A stretch of 15,713 bases of DNA from Deltaproteobacteria bacterium (GTDB lineage Bacteria > UBA10199 > SPLOWO2-01-44-7): the NCBI GenBank assembly GCA_016203765.1, contig JACQMB010000052.1, positions 1 to 15,713 on the forward strand, read 5' to 3'. The notes beneath the pieces are model-generated. The model was not told where the DNA came from. It did no database searches and worked only from the letters and a program-made list of their open reading frames with translations. Below, in pieces: positions 1-6,723 of this stretch. Position 1 is the first letter of the stretch. Each line of letters opens with the position of its first letter. A program made the translations under genes and the position numbers.

Positions 1-2
1 AA

Positions 3-620
3 AAAGACCTTGAGACCGTTGTAAACCTCGATCCGGACCATATCGCCCCCTCACCCCTGTTGCCGGTCCAGAGCCCCCTGTTTCGAATCGGACCGGACGA
101 GGAGCTAAAAAGGAAAACAATGACCAGGGAGTGGGCTCCTCATGTCGATCGGTTTTTGCGGGATAAGGGTTACGCCAATTATCTGCACAAAAACTATGCG
201 AAGCAAAACAGGGAAAATATAACGCAGTTGACCTATTTCTACTATGTTCCCTATATCGGGACCGGGGCCGCGGCGGATAGCATCACCGGCCACAATCTAG
301 ATGAGATTGAATCATATTTGGAGGCCCCCTTGGCGGCCAAAACCCTGCTTCGGGAAGAAAAGTACTGGGATCCCCTGCAGGCCGCCCGAAACATGATTAT
401 GTTTCCGGAAGGGATTGATCTCCCCTATTTTAAAAGGCGGTTTGACCGCGATTTGGAAGAACTCCTGGAGGAGTCTCAATTTGACGCCGCGTTCAACCGG
501 AATCAGTCCCAGGAATGGTTCCGCGAGGGGATATTTGAAATCGAAGGCGACCATTTGCGCATCGCCCCCCAGGCCAGATTTTCCAAGGAGGGGTGGCTTT
601 TTTACATGACTTCGGTTTAA
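3..620 (+). CDS. HemN/HemW-like radical SAM protein, C-terminal part (5' end outside window)
   Basis: The reading frame is open from the window edge, so this is the C-terminal part of a larger protein. The segment around YVPYIGTGAAADSITGHN (about 205-295) resembles the glycine-rich YlGlGaGAhS stretch of HemN/HemW-type coproporphyrinogen-oxidase-like radical SAM enzymes. A later part containing GIDLPYFKRRF (about 412-445) matches the 'Gid..f...f' region of the HemN C-terminal domain. The CxxxCxxC iron-sulfur motif would lie upstream and cannot be seen. It ends 5 bases before the methyltransferase gene, so it is probably in the same operon. Candidate roles are a HemN-like class C methylase in peptide maturation or an ordinary heme or heme-chaperone enzyme. 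Family placement is moderate and function is open. Confidence 0.6.
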   Translation, partial: KDLETVVNLDPDHIAPSPLLPVQSPLFRIGPDEELKRKTMTREWAPHVDRFLRDKGYANYLHKNYAKQNRENITQLTYFYYVPYIGTGAAADSITGHNLDEIESYLEAPLAAKTLLREEKYWDPLQAARNMIMFPEGIDLPYFKRRFDRDLEELLEESQFDAAFNRNQSQEWFREGIFEIEGDHLRIAPQARFSKEGWLFYMTSV

Positions 621-625
621 AAATC

Positions 626-1615
626 ATGCAAGCGGCGTTTCTTAAATTTTTGGCCTGCCCCAACCCTTCCTGCAGAGGCACACTAAAACTGGACGCGGCC
701 GGTTCCTTGAAATCCTCGGACAAAAAATCGCGGGAAATAGCGGAGGGCTTTGTCGCCTGCCAAACCTGCCGGGAAATCTATCCCATCCTCAAGGGAATTG
801 TGATCCTGGTTCCGGATGTCTGGAATTATCTCTCCAGGAATTTTCTTCTCATCAAGGGGATCTGTGCCAAATACGGAGGACTGGCTCCGCAAACATTGAA
901 AACCATCATGTCCAGAATTTCTCTCCCCTTGCCCAAACAGGTTGACTATGATGTTTCAAGGCAAAGGGTTTTTGAGAGGGAGTCGTCTTTTTATCGGTTG
1001 AGCCATTACGGCGATTTGTGGAAAGGCCTGTCTCCGAAAGAACCCCTCTTTGATTTTTTGCAGCAGCAAAAAGGGAGGTCCCCGCACGATGTTTTGGAAA
1101 CCTTCTTATTGAATGGGACTCGAAAAAATGGGGGCATTGCGGTGGAAGTCGGCTGTAACGTGGGGGGATTCTTGAAGAGGATTGCCCCCCGTTATGAAAC
1201 CCTCTTCGGCGTGGATTTGAATCTTGAAGTGTTGATTTTGGCCAAAAAACTCCTCAAGGGGGGTCCTGTCGAACTCCTTTTGGCCCAGGGGGAATACCTC
1301 CCCTTTGCCGATCAGACTTTGGACTTGGCCGCCAGCGTGAACGTCATCGATCTGCTTGAAAAACCGGAAGAATTTCTCAAGGAGCAGACCCGCCCCCTCA
1401 AAAAAGGGGGAAAACTCCTCTTGGCGGCCCCCTACGTGTTTGCTCAAAACCTCAACGGCCGCGCAAAAAATCCTATCCAATGGGTAAAAAATATGCTAAA
1501 AGGCAAAATACTTTTGGAAAAAGAGAAAGATCCGGTCTGCTGGATTTACCGCAAAGGGCCGAGGCAATATGAAATTTTTTACACGCACTGTCTCAGCGCT
1601 GTCAAAAGGGGGTAG
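626..1615 (+). CDS. SAM-dependent methyltransferase with N-terminal Trm112-like zinc domain
   Basis: Residues 1-60 form a Trm112-like zinc ribbon with cysteines C11, C16, C45 and C48 and the typical ending YPILKGIVILVPD. From about residue 172 there is a class I methyltransferase fold: motif I is VEVGCNVGGFL, an acidic residue follows in FGVDLN, and LPFADQTLDLAAS looks like the post-II/motif IV region. The ATG at 626 is preferred over a GTG at 593, because it leaves the usual short lead into the first zinc cysteine and avoids overlap with the upstream gene. A Shine-Dalgarno sequence is weak or absent. The gene is packed into the PqqD/radical SAM operon, with 3 bases to the next gene. By context it may methylate the peptide product or a small-molecule partner; the substrate is not readable from sequence. 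About 329 residues. Confidence 0.75.
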   Translation: MQAAFLKFLACPNPSCRGTLKLDAAGSLKSSDKKSREIAEGFVACQTCREIYPILKGIVILVPDVWNYLSRNFLLIKGICAKYGGLAPQTLKTIMSRISLPLPKQVDYDVSRQRVFERESSFYRLSHYGDLWKGLSPKEPLFDFLQQQKGRSPHDVLETFLLNGTRKNGGIAVEVGCNVGGFLKRIAPRYETLFGVDLNLEVLILAKKLLKGGPVELLLAQGEYLPFADQTLDLAASVNVIDLLEKPEEFLKEQTRPLKKGGKLLLAAPYVFAQNLNGRAKNPIQWVKNMLKGKILLEKEKDPVCWIYRKGPRQYEIFYTHCLSAVKRG

Positions 1616-1618
1616 AAG

Positions 1619-1912
1619 ATGGTATCTTTGAATCAATGTCCGCAAAAAACGGACGATGTCGTTTCCAGAAAAATCGAGGACCAGTTTATTTTGATACCGA
1701 TCCGATCCAACGTCGCCGACTTGGACAGTATTTATACCTTGAATGAAACCGGAGCTAGAATCTACGAGCTGATTGACGGGCAAAAAACCCTGGGCCAGAT
1801 CAAAGCGGCCCTGGTTCAAGAATATGATGTTGAGGAAACAATTTTGGAAAAAGATCTTTTGGAGATCGCCAATCTTCTGAAATCAATCGGGGGCATCCAA
1901 TGGAAAAACTAG
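1619..1912 (+). CDS. PqqD-like peptide chaperone (RiPP recognition element)
   Basis: The 97-residue protein fits the PqqD family: a short N-terminal beta region, then LNETGARIYELIDGQKTLGQI, an acidic helix (EYDVEETILEKDLLEIANLL) and a final GGIQW. PqqD-type proteins bind the leader of a precursor peptide and present it to a radical SAM/SPASM maturase. That role fits here, because the gene overlaps the start of the SPASM enzyme by 13 bases and the precursor lies just beyond. The run of G before the ATG, overlapping the end of the methyltransferase gene, can serve as ribosome binding site. Family call is firm; binding of the 3233 precursor is inferred from position. Confidence 0.88.
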   Translation: MVSLNQCPQKTDDVVSRKIEDQFILIPIRSNVADLDSIYTLNETGARIYELIDGQKTLGQIKAALVQEYDVEETILEKDLLEIANLLKSIGGIQWKN

Positions 1913-3219
1913 CAATGGAAGAAATCAGCTATTCGCGGTTTATCTCCAATGTGGATTCAACCTATGAGAAAAAACGCCTCCCGTTGAGCTGTCAGCTGGA
2001 AATCACCTTCAAGTGCAACGTCAACTGCAACATGTGCTATTGCAAAGACCTGCATGAACCGAATGAACTTTCCACCGGCGAGATCAAAGATCTTTTGGAT
2101 GTGATGGCCGAAGCAGGGACCCTCTGGCTCACCCTCACGGGGGGCGATATCTTTATGCGCAAGGATTTCAACGAGATCTATTTATATGCCGTGAGAAAGG
2201 GTTTTATTATCACCCTTTTTACCAACGGGGTGTTGATCGATGAAAAGCGGGCCGATCTTTTGGCGGAATATCCCCCCTATAAAATAGAAGTCTCCCTCTA
2301 TGGAGCCACCCAAGAGACTTATGAAGCGGTGACGAGAACGAAGGGATCCTTCAAACGGTGCCTGGAGGGAGTGAACCTTCTCAAAGAGCGGGGATTGAAT
2401 GTCCGTTTGAAAAGCCCCATCACCAAAACCAACCACCATGAATATTGGAAAATCAAGGACCTTGCCGAAAAAATAACGGGCAATTATTTTCGGTTTGATC
2501 CCATGATCAACCCCAAGCTCGACTATTCCCAAAAAGTTTTGGAAGAACGAATCCCCCCCAAGGAGGTTGTCAAACTGGATTTGGTTGATCCGCACCGGCG
2601 CCGGGAGTGGATAAAATTTGCCAGGCATTTTGATTTCGCCCCAAACTGTGACCATACCTTCCTTTGCGGAGCCGGCAAGCAGTCTTTTCATATCGACCCG
2701 CAAGGCAGAATGGATATGTGCTCCATGGCCCGCCATTATAACTATGATTTGCGCGAAGGGGGCCCTAGTGTCAAAAAGGAAGCCTTTCATAAGGCCTTCT
2801 ACGAGCTGTTTCCCCAGTGGTTCAATAAAAGGAAGTCTCAAGCCTCCAAATGCAACACCTGCCCCGTGATCAATTTTTGCAACCGCTGTCCGGGGGCCCT
2901 TTATCTGGAGGCGCAAAATGATGAACAGCCCGTGGCATATTACTGCCAGAGTGCCTACTTGAGGCACAAGGTCTTTACCACGCTGGCGGGAAAGAATCCT
3001 CCCGCGACGGAATATGACTATCTTTATGATGAGGAGATTCAGGCCATCGTTGCGCAATGTCTGGGTGATGACCAAATTATCCCGGAGCACGAATTGACAT
3101 CAACGGATGATTTGCCAAGGCCGCCCTCCGCTTGCGGAAGTTGCGGCTCTGGCGGCTGCGGTTCCAAAAAAGAGGAAAGATTTATCCCGGAGGGAGCCGT
3201 CGCGCTCCCTTCCATTTAA
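1900..3219 (+). CDS. Radical SAM/SPASM peptide maturase with cysteine-rich C-terminal tail
   Basis: A 439-residue radical SAM enzyme. The [4Fe-4S]/SAM cluster motif CxxxCxxC is C39, C43, C46, followed by the GGD/E-type segment LTLTGGDIFMRKDF. The C-terminal half has a SPASM arrangement: C-x12-G-x4-C around CGAGKQSFHIDPQGRMDMC, then CxxCx5CxxC around CNTCPVINFCNRC, then a further C in YYC. Such enzymes use extra Fe-S clusters to build thioether, carbon-carbon or epimerised residues in peptides. An unusual tail has C412, C415 and C420 in a Gly/Ser-rich stretch, outside the normal SPASM domain. The start may be ATG 1900 (overlapping the PqqD gene) or ATG 1915, just after that gene's stop and with GGAAAAAC upstream. 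Its closest relative in the window is the enzyme at 6724. It very likely acts on the precursor encoded 13 bases downstream. Confidence 0.92.
   Translation: MEKLAMEEISYSRFISNVDSTYEKKRLPLSCQLEITFKCNVNCNMCYCKDLHEPNELSTGEIKDLLDVMAEAGTLWLTLTGGDIFMRKDFNEIYLYAVRKGFIITLFTNGVLIDEKRADLLAEYPPYKIEVSLYGATQETYEAVTRTKGSFKRCLEGVNLLKERGLNVRLKSPITKTNHHEYWKIKDLAEKITGNYFRFDPMINPKLDYSQKVLEERIPPKEVVKLDLVDPHRRREWIKFARHFDFAPNCDHTFLCGAGKQSFHIDPQGRMDMCSMARHYNYDLREGGPSVKKEAFHKAFYELFPQWFNKRKSQASKCNTCPVINFCNRCPGALYLEAQNDEQPVAYYCQSAYLRHKVFTTLAGKNPPATEYDYLYDEEIQAIVAQCLGDDQIIPEHELTSTDDLPRPPSACGSCGSGGCGSKKEERFIPEGAVALPSI
3189..3212 (+). promoter_or_regulatory. Stem-loop at the end of the maturase gene, upstream of the precursor
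   Basis: AGGGAGC (3191-3197) and GCTCCCT (3204-3210) form a perfect 7-base inverted repeat around a 6-base loop. A G·U pair and a G-C pair extend the stem to 3189-3212. It lies in the last codons of the radical SAM gene, about 8 bases before the precursor's ribosome binding site. There is no proper U-run after it, so it looks more like an RNA processing or stability element, or a partial attenuator, than a full terminator. This could give the precursor a different expression level from the enzymes. Confidence 0.45.
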
Positions 3220-3220
3220 A

Positions 3221-3227
3221 AAGGAGG
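3221..3227 (+). promoter_or_regulatory. Strong Shine-Dalgarno site of the precursor peptide gene
   Basis: AAGGAGG sits 5 bases before the ATG at 3233. It is among the best-matched ribosome binding sites in the window and sets the precursor start. This excludes longer in-frame readings that extend back into the radical SAM gene. Confidence 0.8.
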
Positions 3228-3232
3228 AAGAA

Positions 3233-3415
3233 ATGAAAGAAAAAAAACAGACTGGAAAGAAGCCCTATCTCCAACCCAAGATTGTGAAGGTGAAGCTCCT
3301 GGCCGAAGAGGCGATTCTTACGGGTTGCAAGGTAACTGATACAGCCAATGCCTCGGTAGGAGCGACAAATTGCGATGTCGTGTCTCATGCCCAGTGTAGC
3401 GCTCAAGGCTCTTAA
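3233..3415 (+). CDS. RiPP precursor peptide (leader plus three-cysteine core)
   Basis: A 60-residue peptide. Residues 1-31 look like a leader: a lysine-rich start, then KPYLQPKIVKVKL and LAEEAILTG, a pattern resembling other leaders handled by PqqD/SPASM systems. The probable core from about residue 31 is small, polar and rich in Thr, Ser, Ala and Asn, with cysteines at C32, C47 and C55 and a C-terminal Gly-Ser. A cut after Gly31 or near it would release a core of about 29 residues. It is placed between its likely maturase and an HPr-kinase-like gene, with a strong ribosome binding site. It resembles no named peptide I recognise. The Cys, Thr, Ser and Asn residues are candidate modification sites (thioethers, methylation, phosphorylation), which is inference. 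Confidence 0.85.
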   Translation: MKEKKQTGKKPYLQPKIVKVKLLAEEAILTGCKVTDTANASVGATNCDVVSHAQCSAQGS

Positions 3416-3418
3416 GTC

Positions 3419-4288
3419 ATGGAGGTGTTGAATCGGTCTTTAGTTTCCCTCGGTGATATCGCGATCGAAGTTGTTTCGCAAAAACCTCTTGGCTGGAGCG
3501 GCCCATTCTCCGATTTTTTAAACGTTGATTCTAAAGCAAAGGAGATTGACCTTTCGGTCACGTTGGGCCCTTGCCGGGCTTTTTCCTCTTTGAAGGCGAT
3601 TTTTGATTCGGGGACGACCTGGAGCCTTTCTCAAGAAGATTCCCGTTTTGTCATGCAGGTTCCCTCCTTTAGTTCCCCTCTCTCTTGGGAGGCGCGCGTC
3701 TTTTTTGATCCTCGCTTTCAAAAGGGAGAGATGTTTTTAAACCCCGAGCGTTACGAGCGCTTTTTGGATTGCCCCCTTACCTATCCCTTCGGGGAAATCT
3801 GGATGATGCACCTTTTGCCGCCACGACACGGGATTTTGATTCACAGTTTTGGCCTGCTGTTCGGTGAAAATGCCTATCTCTTTGTGGGAAGTTCCGGGCA
3901 GGGCAAAACAACTAGCGCCAGGCTTTGGCAGGAGGCGGGATACGGCCAAATTTTGAGCGATGATCGCGTGATCGTCCGGAAAGAGAAAGGGGGTTGGTTT
4001 GCCTATGGAACACCCTGGCACGGCGAGGCCCATTTGAGCTCTCCCCTCAAGGCCCCATTGAAGAAACTCTTTTTTTTAAAGCACGCCCAGTCCAATGAAA
4101 TTCGTCCGCTCTCTTTCATGGATGCCTTGCAGAGGTTGATGGTTAGGAGTTTTCACCCCTACTGGAATAGCCCCTTGCTCGGTCAAAGCACCGATGTGGC
4201 CGTTCAATTGGTCCGGGAAATACCTGCCTGTGAGTTTGGATTTTTGCCAGACCCGGGCGCCGTGGACTTTATTCAAAAGCATCTATGA
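3419..4288 (+). CDS. HPr-kinase-like P-loop ATPase (RiPP-associated)
   Basis: The 289-residue protein has a divergent N-terminal half and a C-terminal HprK/PEP-carboxykinase-like domain. The Walker A-type loop VGSSGQGKTT is at about residues 156-166. It is followed by the acidic pair in LSDDRVIV and by the GTPWHGE motif, both characteristic of HprK-related proteins in peptide-modification clusters. Relatives in such clusters can phosphorylate the peptide product, as shown for kinases of some lasso peptides; others have no known role. It begins 3 bases after the precursor stop with no good ribosome binding site, so translation is probably coupled to the precursor. Kinase family is firm; phosphorylation of this peptide is inferred. 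The C-terminal serine of the precursor makes an attractive target. Confidence 0.8.
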   Translation: MEVLNRSLVSLGDIAIEVVSQKPLGWSGPFSDFLNVDSKAKEIDLSVTLGPCRAFSSLKAIFDSGTTWSLSQEDSRFVMQVPSFSSPLSWEARVFFDPRFQKGEMFLNPERYERFLDCPLTYPFGEIWMMHLLPPRHGILIHSFGLLFGENAYLFVGSSGQGKTTSARLWQEAGYGQILSDDRVIVRKEKGGWFAYGTPWHGEAHLSSPLKAPLKKLFFLKHAQSNEIRPLSFMDALQRLMVRSFHPYWNSPLLGQSTDVAVQLVREIPACEFGFLPDPGAVDFIQKHL

Positions 4289-5181
4289 AATTGACCGTGC
4301 CGCGCGAGGAATTTTCCGAGCTTACCTCTGGTCTTTTAAGACAAGGCCGCTCCATCAGGGTGAGGGCCTTTGGCAACAGCATGTTTCCGACCATCCATTC
4401 CGGCGCCATCCTTCGGATTGAGCCCTGTGCCGCGGAACCGAGCCCCGGAGAGATTGTCTTTTTTAAAAGCAACGGCGGCAGAATGACGGCACACCGGCTC
4501 CTTTCAAGGATTGAAGAAAATGGAGAGGTGTTTTACAAGGCCAAGGGCGATTTTTTTATGTCGGGGTGCGATTTTTTCCCCAAGTCAAGTTTGCTGGGAA
4601 GGGTCGTGGGGGTGGAAAAAAAACCAAGATGGCCGTATCGTGTCTTCTTCTTATTACAAAGGCTTCCTTTTTATCCGCTACTGGCCAGGATCATTTTCCT
4701 TCCATATCCCATCCGATACCAGATTGTTCCCTTTGAGGATTATAATAAAAACGATGAAGTCATTGCCATACTCTACCATTATCCCAGCCATTGGCGGACC
4801 AAGGTCCACAAAAAAGAGGGCCCCGTCAAAACCTGGGCTTTGGCCTTTGTTGGCAAAAAGCCGGCGGGAATTTTGACACTGACTCATCCCGGAGACACAA
4901 TTCCTCCTTTCAATGACTACTGGATATGGGGACTTTTTGTCAGAACGCGTTATCGAAGACTGGGATTGGCGGAAAGGCTCATGGAAAAGATATTTGGTGT
5001 GGCCAGGGGAGAAGGCGCCAAGGAGGTCAATGTTTTAGTCTTTGAGGATGACGAAAAAGCCAAACTTTTTTATCAAAAACAGGGTTTTGAACCTTTTGAA
5101 GATGCGGTGATTCAAAAACATTTGGATCAAACGGATGGGGACATGGGCAGACGACGGCTCCCTTATAAAAAAATTTTATGA
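4285..5181 (+). CDS. S24/S26 signal-peptidase-like domain fused to a GNAT acetyltransferase
   Basis: Two domains in 298 residues. Residues about 24-110 match the S24/S26 peptidase fold: GNSMFPTI carries the predicted nucleophile S32, and MTAHRLL carries H70, as in the Ser-His (SipW/ER-type) signal peptidases, with KGD near residue 90. There is no N-terminal membrane anchor, although a hydrophobic stretch lies around residues 117-140. Residues about 150-280 look like a GNAT domain, with motif A in LFVRTRYRRLGLAERLME and the later LFYQKQGFEPF. The ATG overlaps the kinase stop (ATGA), so the two are translationally coupled. Context suggests leader cleavage plus N-terminal acetylation of the peptide, which is inference. 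The stop is immediately next to the stop of the opposing ABC permease gene. Confidence 0.78.
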   Translation: MKLTVPREEFSELTSGLLRQGRSIRVRAFGNSMFPTIHSGAILRIEPCAAEPSPGEIVFFKSNGGRMTAHRLLSRIEENGEVFYKAKGDFFMSGCDFFPKSSLLGRVVGVEKKPRWPYRVFFLLQRLPFYPLLARIIFLPYPIRYQIVPFEDYNKNDEVIAILYHYPSHWRTKVHKKEGPVKTWALAFVGKKPAGILTLTHPGDTIPPFNDYWIWGLFVRTRYRRLGLAERLMEKIFGVARGEGAKEVNVLVFEDDEKAKLFYQKQGFEPFEDAVIQKHLDQTDGDMGRRRLPYKKIL

Positions 5182-5994
5182 TTAATAATGGGAAAGGCTC
5201 CCGGCCAATCTTGCTCTCCGATAGGCCAGTTGGAAGCACCAAACGCTGACCGGGAAAAGGACAAGGGTAAAGCCGGTCAGCAATTTGATTTCAAAAGTGA
5301 CTTGAGAAAGACTCGCCCCTCCCAGAACAACTTTTCGCAGACCTTCCAACGCGGGGGTGAAGGGCTGAAACCAGGCCAGTTTTTGAAGCCAATCGGGAAA
5401 AAGGGTGATTGGAAAATAGACGCCGCCGATGAATTTAAAAAGGGTGTAGAGGAGGTTGATGGGGTTCCCCTGCTTAAAAACCAAAACAAATGCGGCGCCT
5501 AAAATACCAAGAGGGAGGAAAGCCAGTAAACTGATGAACAAAAGAAAGAGGGCGGAGAAAACAGGAAAGGAGGGGAGCGTTAGGTTGAACATCAACAAAC
5601 CCGCCAATAAATAAATGAATGTGTTCACTGTAGCTTTAAAAAGACCCCAGGCGGTGTACCAGATTGTGATGAACAAAAGGGGCTCTGGAGACAAGACAAA
5701 AGATTCCAGTGTCCCCAAGGACATATCCTCCCTTAAACCTCCGGCCGGCCCTCCCATGACCACGGCAAAATAGCCCGAAAAAGCAATCCCAACCAGGACA
5801 AAGGCAAAGTAGTCGTTCTGATAAGCGGCAAGCCCCGGAATTTTTTCCGGTGAAACAAGTTTGGAGATGAAATAGAAAAGGATCAACTGGGAAAAAAGCC
5901 CAACGAGCTCCATAACAACATGAAATTTGTAACTGGCATTGTAGAAAAAAGCCATTTTCAGGAATAGCCAGTATTTCCCAAAAAAATTCTTCAT
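5182..5994 (-). CDS. ABC-2 type transporter permease (exporter 1)
   Basis: A 270-residue membrane protein with about six hydrophobic segments (for example VVMELVGLFSQLILFYFI, YFAFVLVGIAFSGYFAVVM and FPVFSALFLLFISLLAFLPL) and the ABC-2 permease layout. Its start overlaps the stop of the ATPase gene at 5991-6656 by 4 bases, so the two form one transporter. It is paralogous to the permease at 8602-9417 (shared pattern FVLVGIAxxGY, GTLES, YLLAG, FKxGNP and GVYFP). The probable job is export of the processed peptide, or self-protection. Its stop codon abuts the stop of the S26-GNAT gene with no spacer, so no separate terminator fits between them. Confidence 0.88.
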   Translation of the reverse strand: MKNFFGKYWLFLKMAFFYNASYKFHVVMELVGLFSQLILFYFISKLVSPEKIPGLAAYQNDYFAFVLVGIAFSGYFAVVMGGPAGGLREDMSLGTLESFVLSPEPLLFITIWYTAWGLFKATVNTFIYLLAGLLMFNLTLPSFPVFSALFLLFISLLAFLPLGILGAAFVLVFKQGNPINLLYTLFKFIGGVYFPITLFPDWLQKLAWFQPFTPALEGLRKVVLGGASLSQVTFEIKLLTGFTLVLFPVSVWCFQLAYRRARLAGSLSHY

Positions 5995-6656
5995 GAGACG
6001 AGCCTTCCATTTTCCAAACGCAAGACGCGGCCGGCAACTTTTTCCATCTCTGGAAGGTGATGCGTTACGACCATCATCGTTTTCCCATTTTTTTTGGATA
6101 ATTCCTCCTTCAGGTAATGGTTAAGCCTATCCGATGTTTTTGAATCGAGCCCTTTGGTCGGTTCATCCAAGAGGAGGAGGTCTGGATTGTGCATGAGACA
6201 TCGGGCAAGAGAGAGGCGCTTTTTCATTCCGGTGGAATACTCACCAACCCTCTGATCTAAAAAAGAGAGGTCAAACAACTCCTGAAATTCCCCGATTTTT
6301 CGCCGACGCTCCTTTCCGGATAGGCCAAAGAGTCCTGCAAAGAAGTCCAGATTTTGTCTTCCTGTCAAACGCCAGAAGCAGTTACGGTCATCACTGGAGA
6401 GGAAACCAATCTTTTTTTTGACCTGTCTTTCCTCCTTGGCACAGTTCAGGCCAAAAACATTGGCGCTTCCATTATTTGGAAGGATCAGTGTCGCCAAGAT
6501 TTTAAGAAGAGTGGTCTTGCCGGCCCCATTGGGTCCCATGAGCACTACCGTTTCACCCCGAGAGACCTGAAAATCAATTTGTTTCAAGGCGGCAATCTGC
6601 CTGCATTTTCTATGGAAAGTTTTAGTAAGGTTTTTCACTTCGACGGCAAGCTGCAT
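5991..6656 (-). CDS. ABC transporter ATP-binding protein (exporter 1)
   Basis: A 221-residue nucleotide-binding domain. Walker A is GPNGAGKTT (residues 41-49), the signature is YSTGMKKRLSLAR, Walker B is LLLLDEPTKGLD and the H-loop is VTHHLPE. It is the short form without a C-terminal regulatory extension. It is transcribed away from the radical SAM gene at 6724 and precedes its permease. It is closely similar to the ATPase at 7820 (shared WRLTGRQNL-[DE]-FFA and RRKIGE), so the two arose by duplication. It probably powers export of the peptide or an immunity efflux. Confidence 0.92.
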   Translation of the reverse strand: MQLAVEVKNLTKTFHRKCRQIAALKQIDFQVSRGETVVLMGPNGAGKTTLLKILATLILPNNGSANVFGLNCAKEERQVKKKIGFLSSDDRNCFWRLTGRQNLDFFAGLFGLSGKERRRKIGEFQELFDLSFLDQRVGEYSTGMKKRLSLARCLMHNPDLLLLDEPTKGLDSKTSDRLNHYLKEELSKKNGKTMMVVTHHLPEMEKVAGRVLRLENGRLVS

Positions 6657-6665
6657 GGGCGCTCG

Positions 6666-6695
6666 AATCTAGCATAGGATGTGTTACATTGACAA
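6666..6695 (-). promoter_or_regulatory. Candidate promoter for exporter 1
   Basis: On the minus strand, TTGTCA (6695-6690) and TAGATT (6671-6666) are separated by 18 bases. The predicted transcript start would fall about 3 bases before the ATG at 6656, so the mRNA would have almost no leader. The -35 box is nearly the same bases as the -35 box of the opposing promoter. No Shine-Dalgarno sequence is present. Prediction from consensus only. Confidence 0.4.
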
Positions 6696-6717
6696 CCCTT
6701 GGGTTAAAGTCTAAAAA
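6689..6717 (+). promoter_or_regulatory. Candidate promoter for the second radical SAM / exporter 2 unit
   Basis: A perfect TTGACA (6689-6694) is followed after exactly 17 bases by TAAAAA (6712-6717, four of six consensus positions). The transcript would begin at or next to the ATG at 6724. There is no Shine-Dalgarno sequence before that ATG, so a leaderless mRNA is likely. It shares its -35 region with the divergent promoter of exporter 1. Confidence 0.5.
6694..6705. promoter_or_regulatory. Small inverted repeat in the divergent promoter region
   Basis: AACCC and GGGTT (5-base perfect arms, TT spacer) lie between the -35 and -10 boxes of the rightward promoter and directly beside the shared -35. 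It could be an operator for a regulator controlling both directions, but arms this short can arise by chance. Confidence 0.25.
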
Positions 6718-6723
6718 TCGATT

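Noticed and set aside
593..625. GTG start at 593 for the methyltransferase
   Set aside because: The added 11 residues overlap the upstream gene, and AAGGAGG at 585-591 is too close to this GTG; the zinc domain starts naturally from ATG 626.
2182..3090. A 302-codon antisense frame under the first SPASM gene
   Set aside because: The plus strand encodes an unmistakable radical SAM enzyme with its cysteine motifs; the antisense product has no motif.
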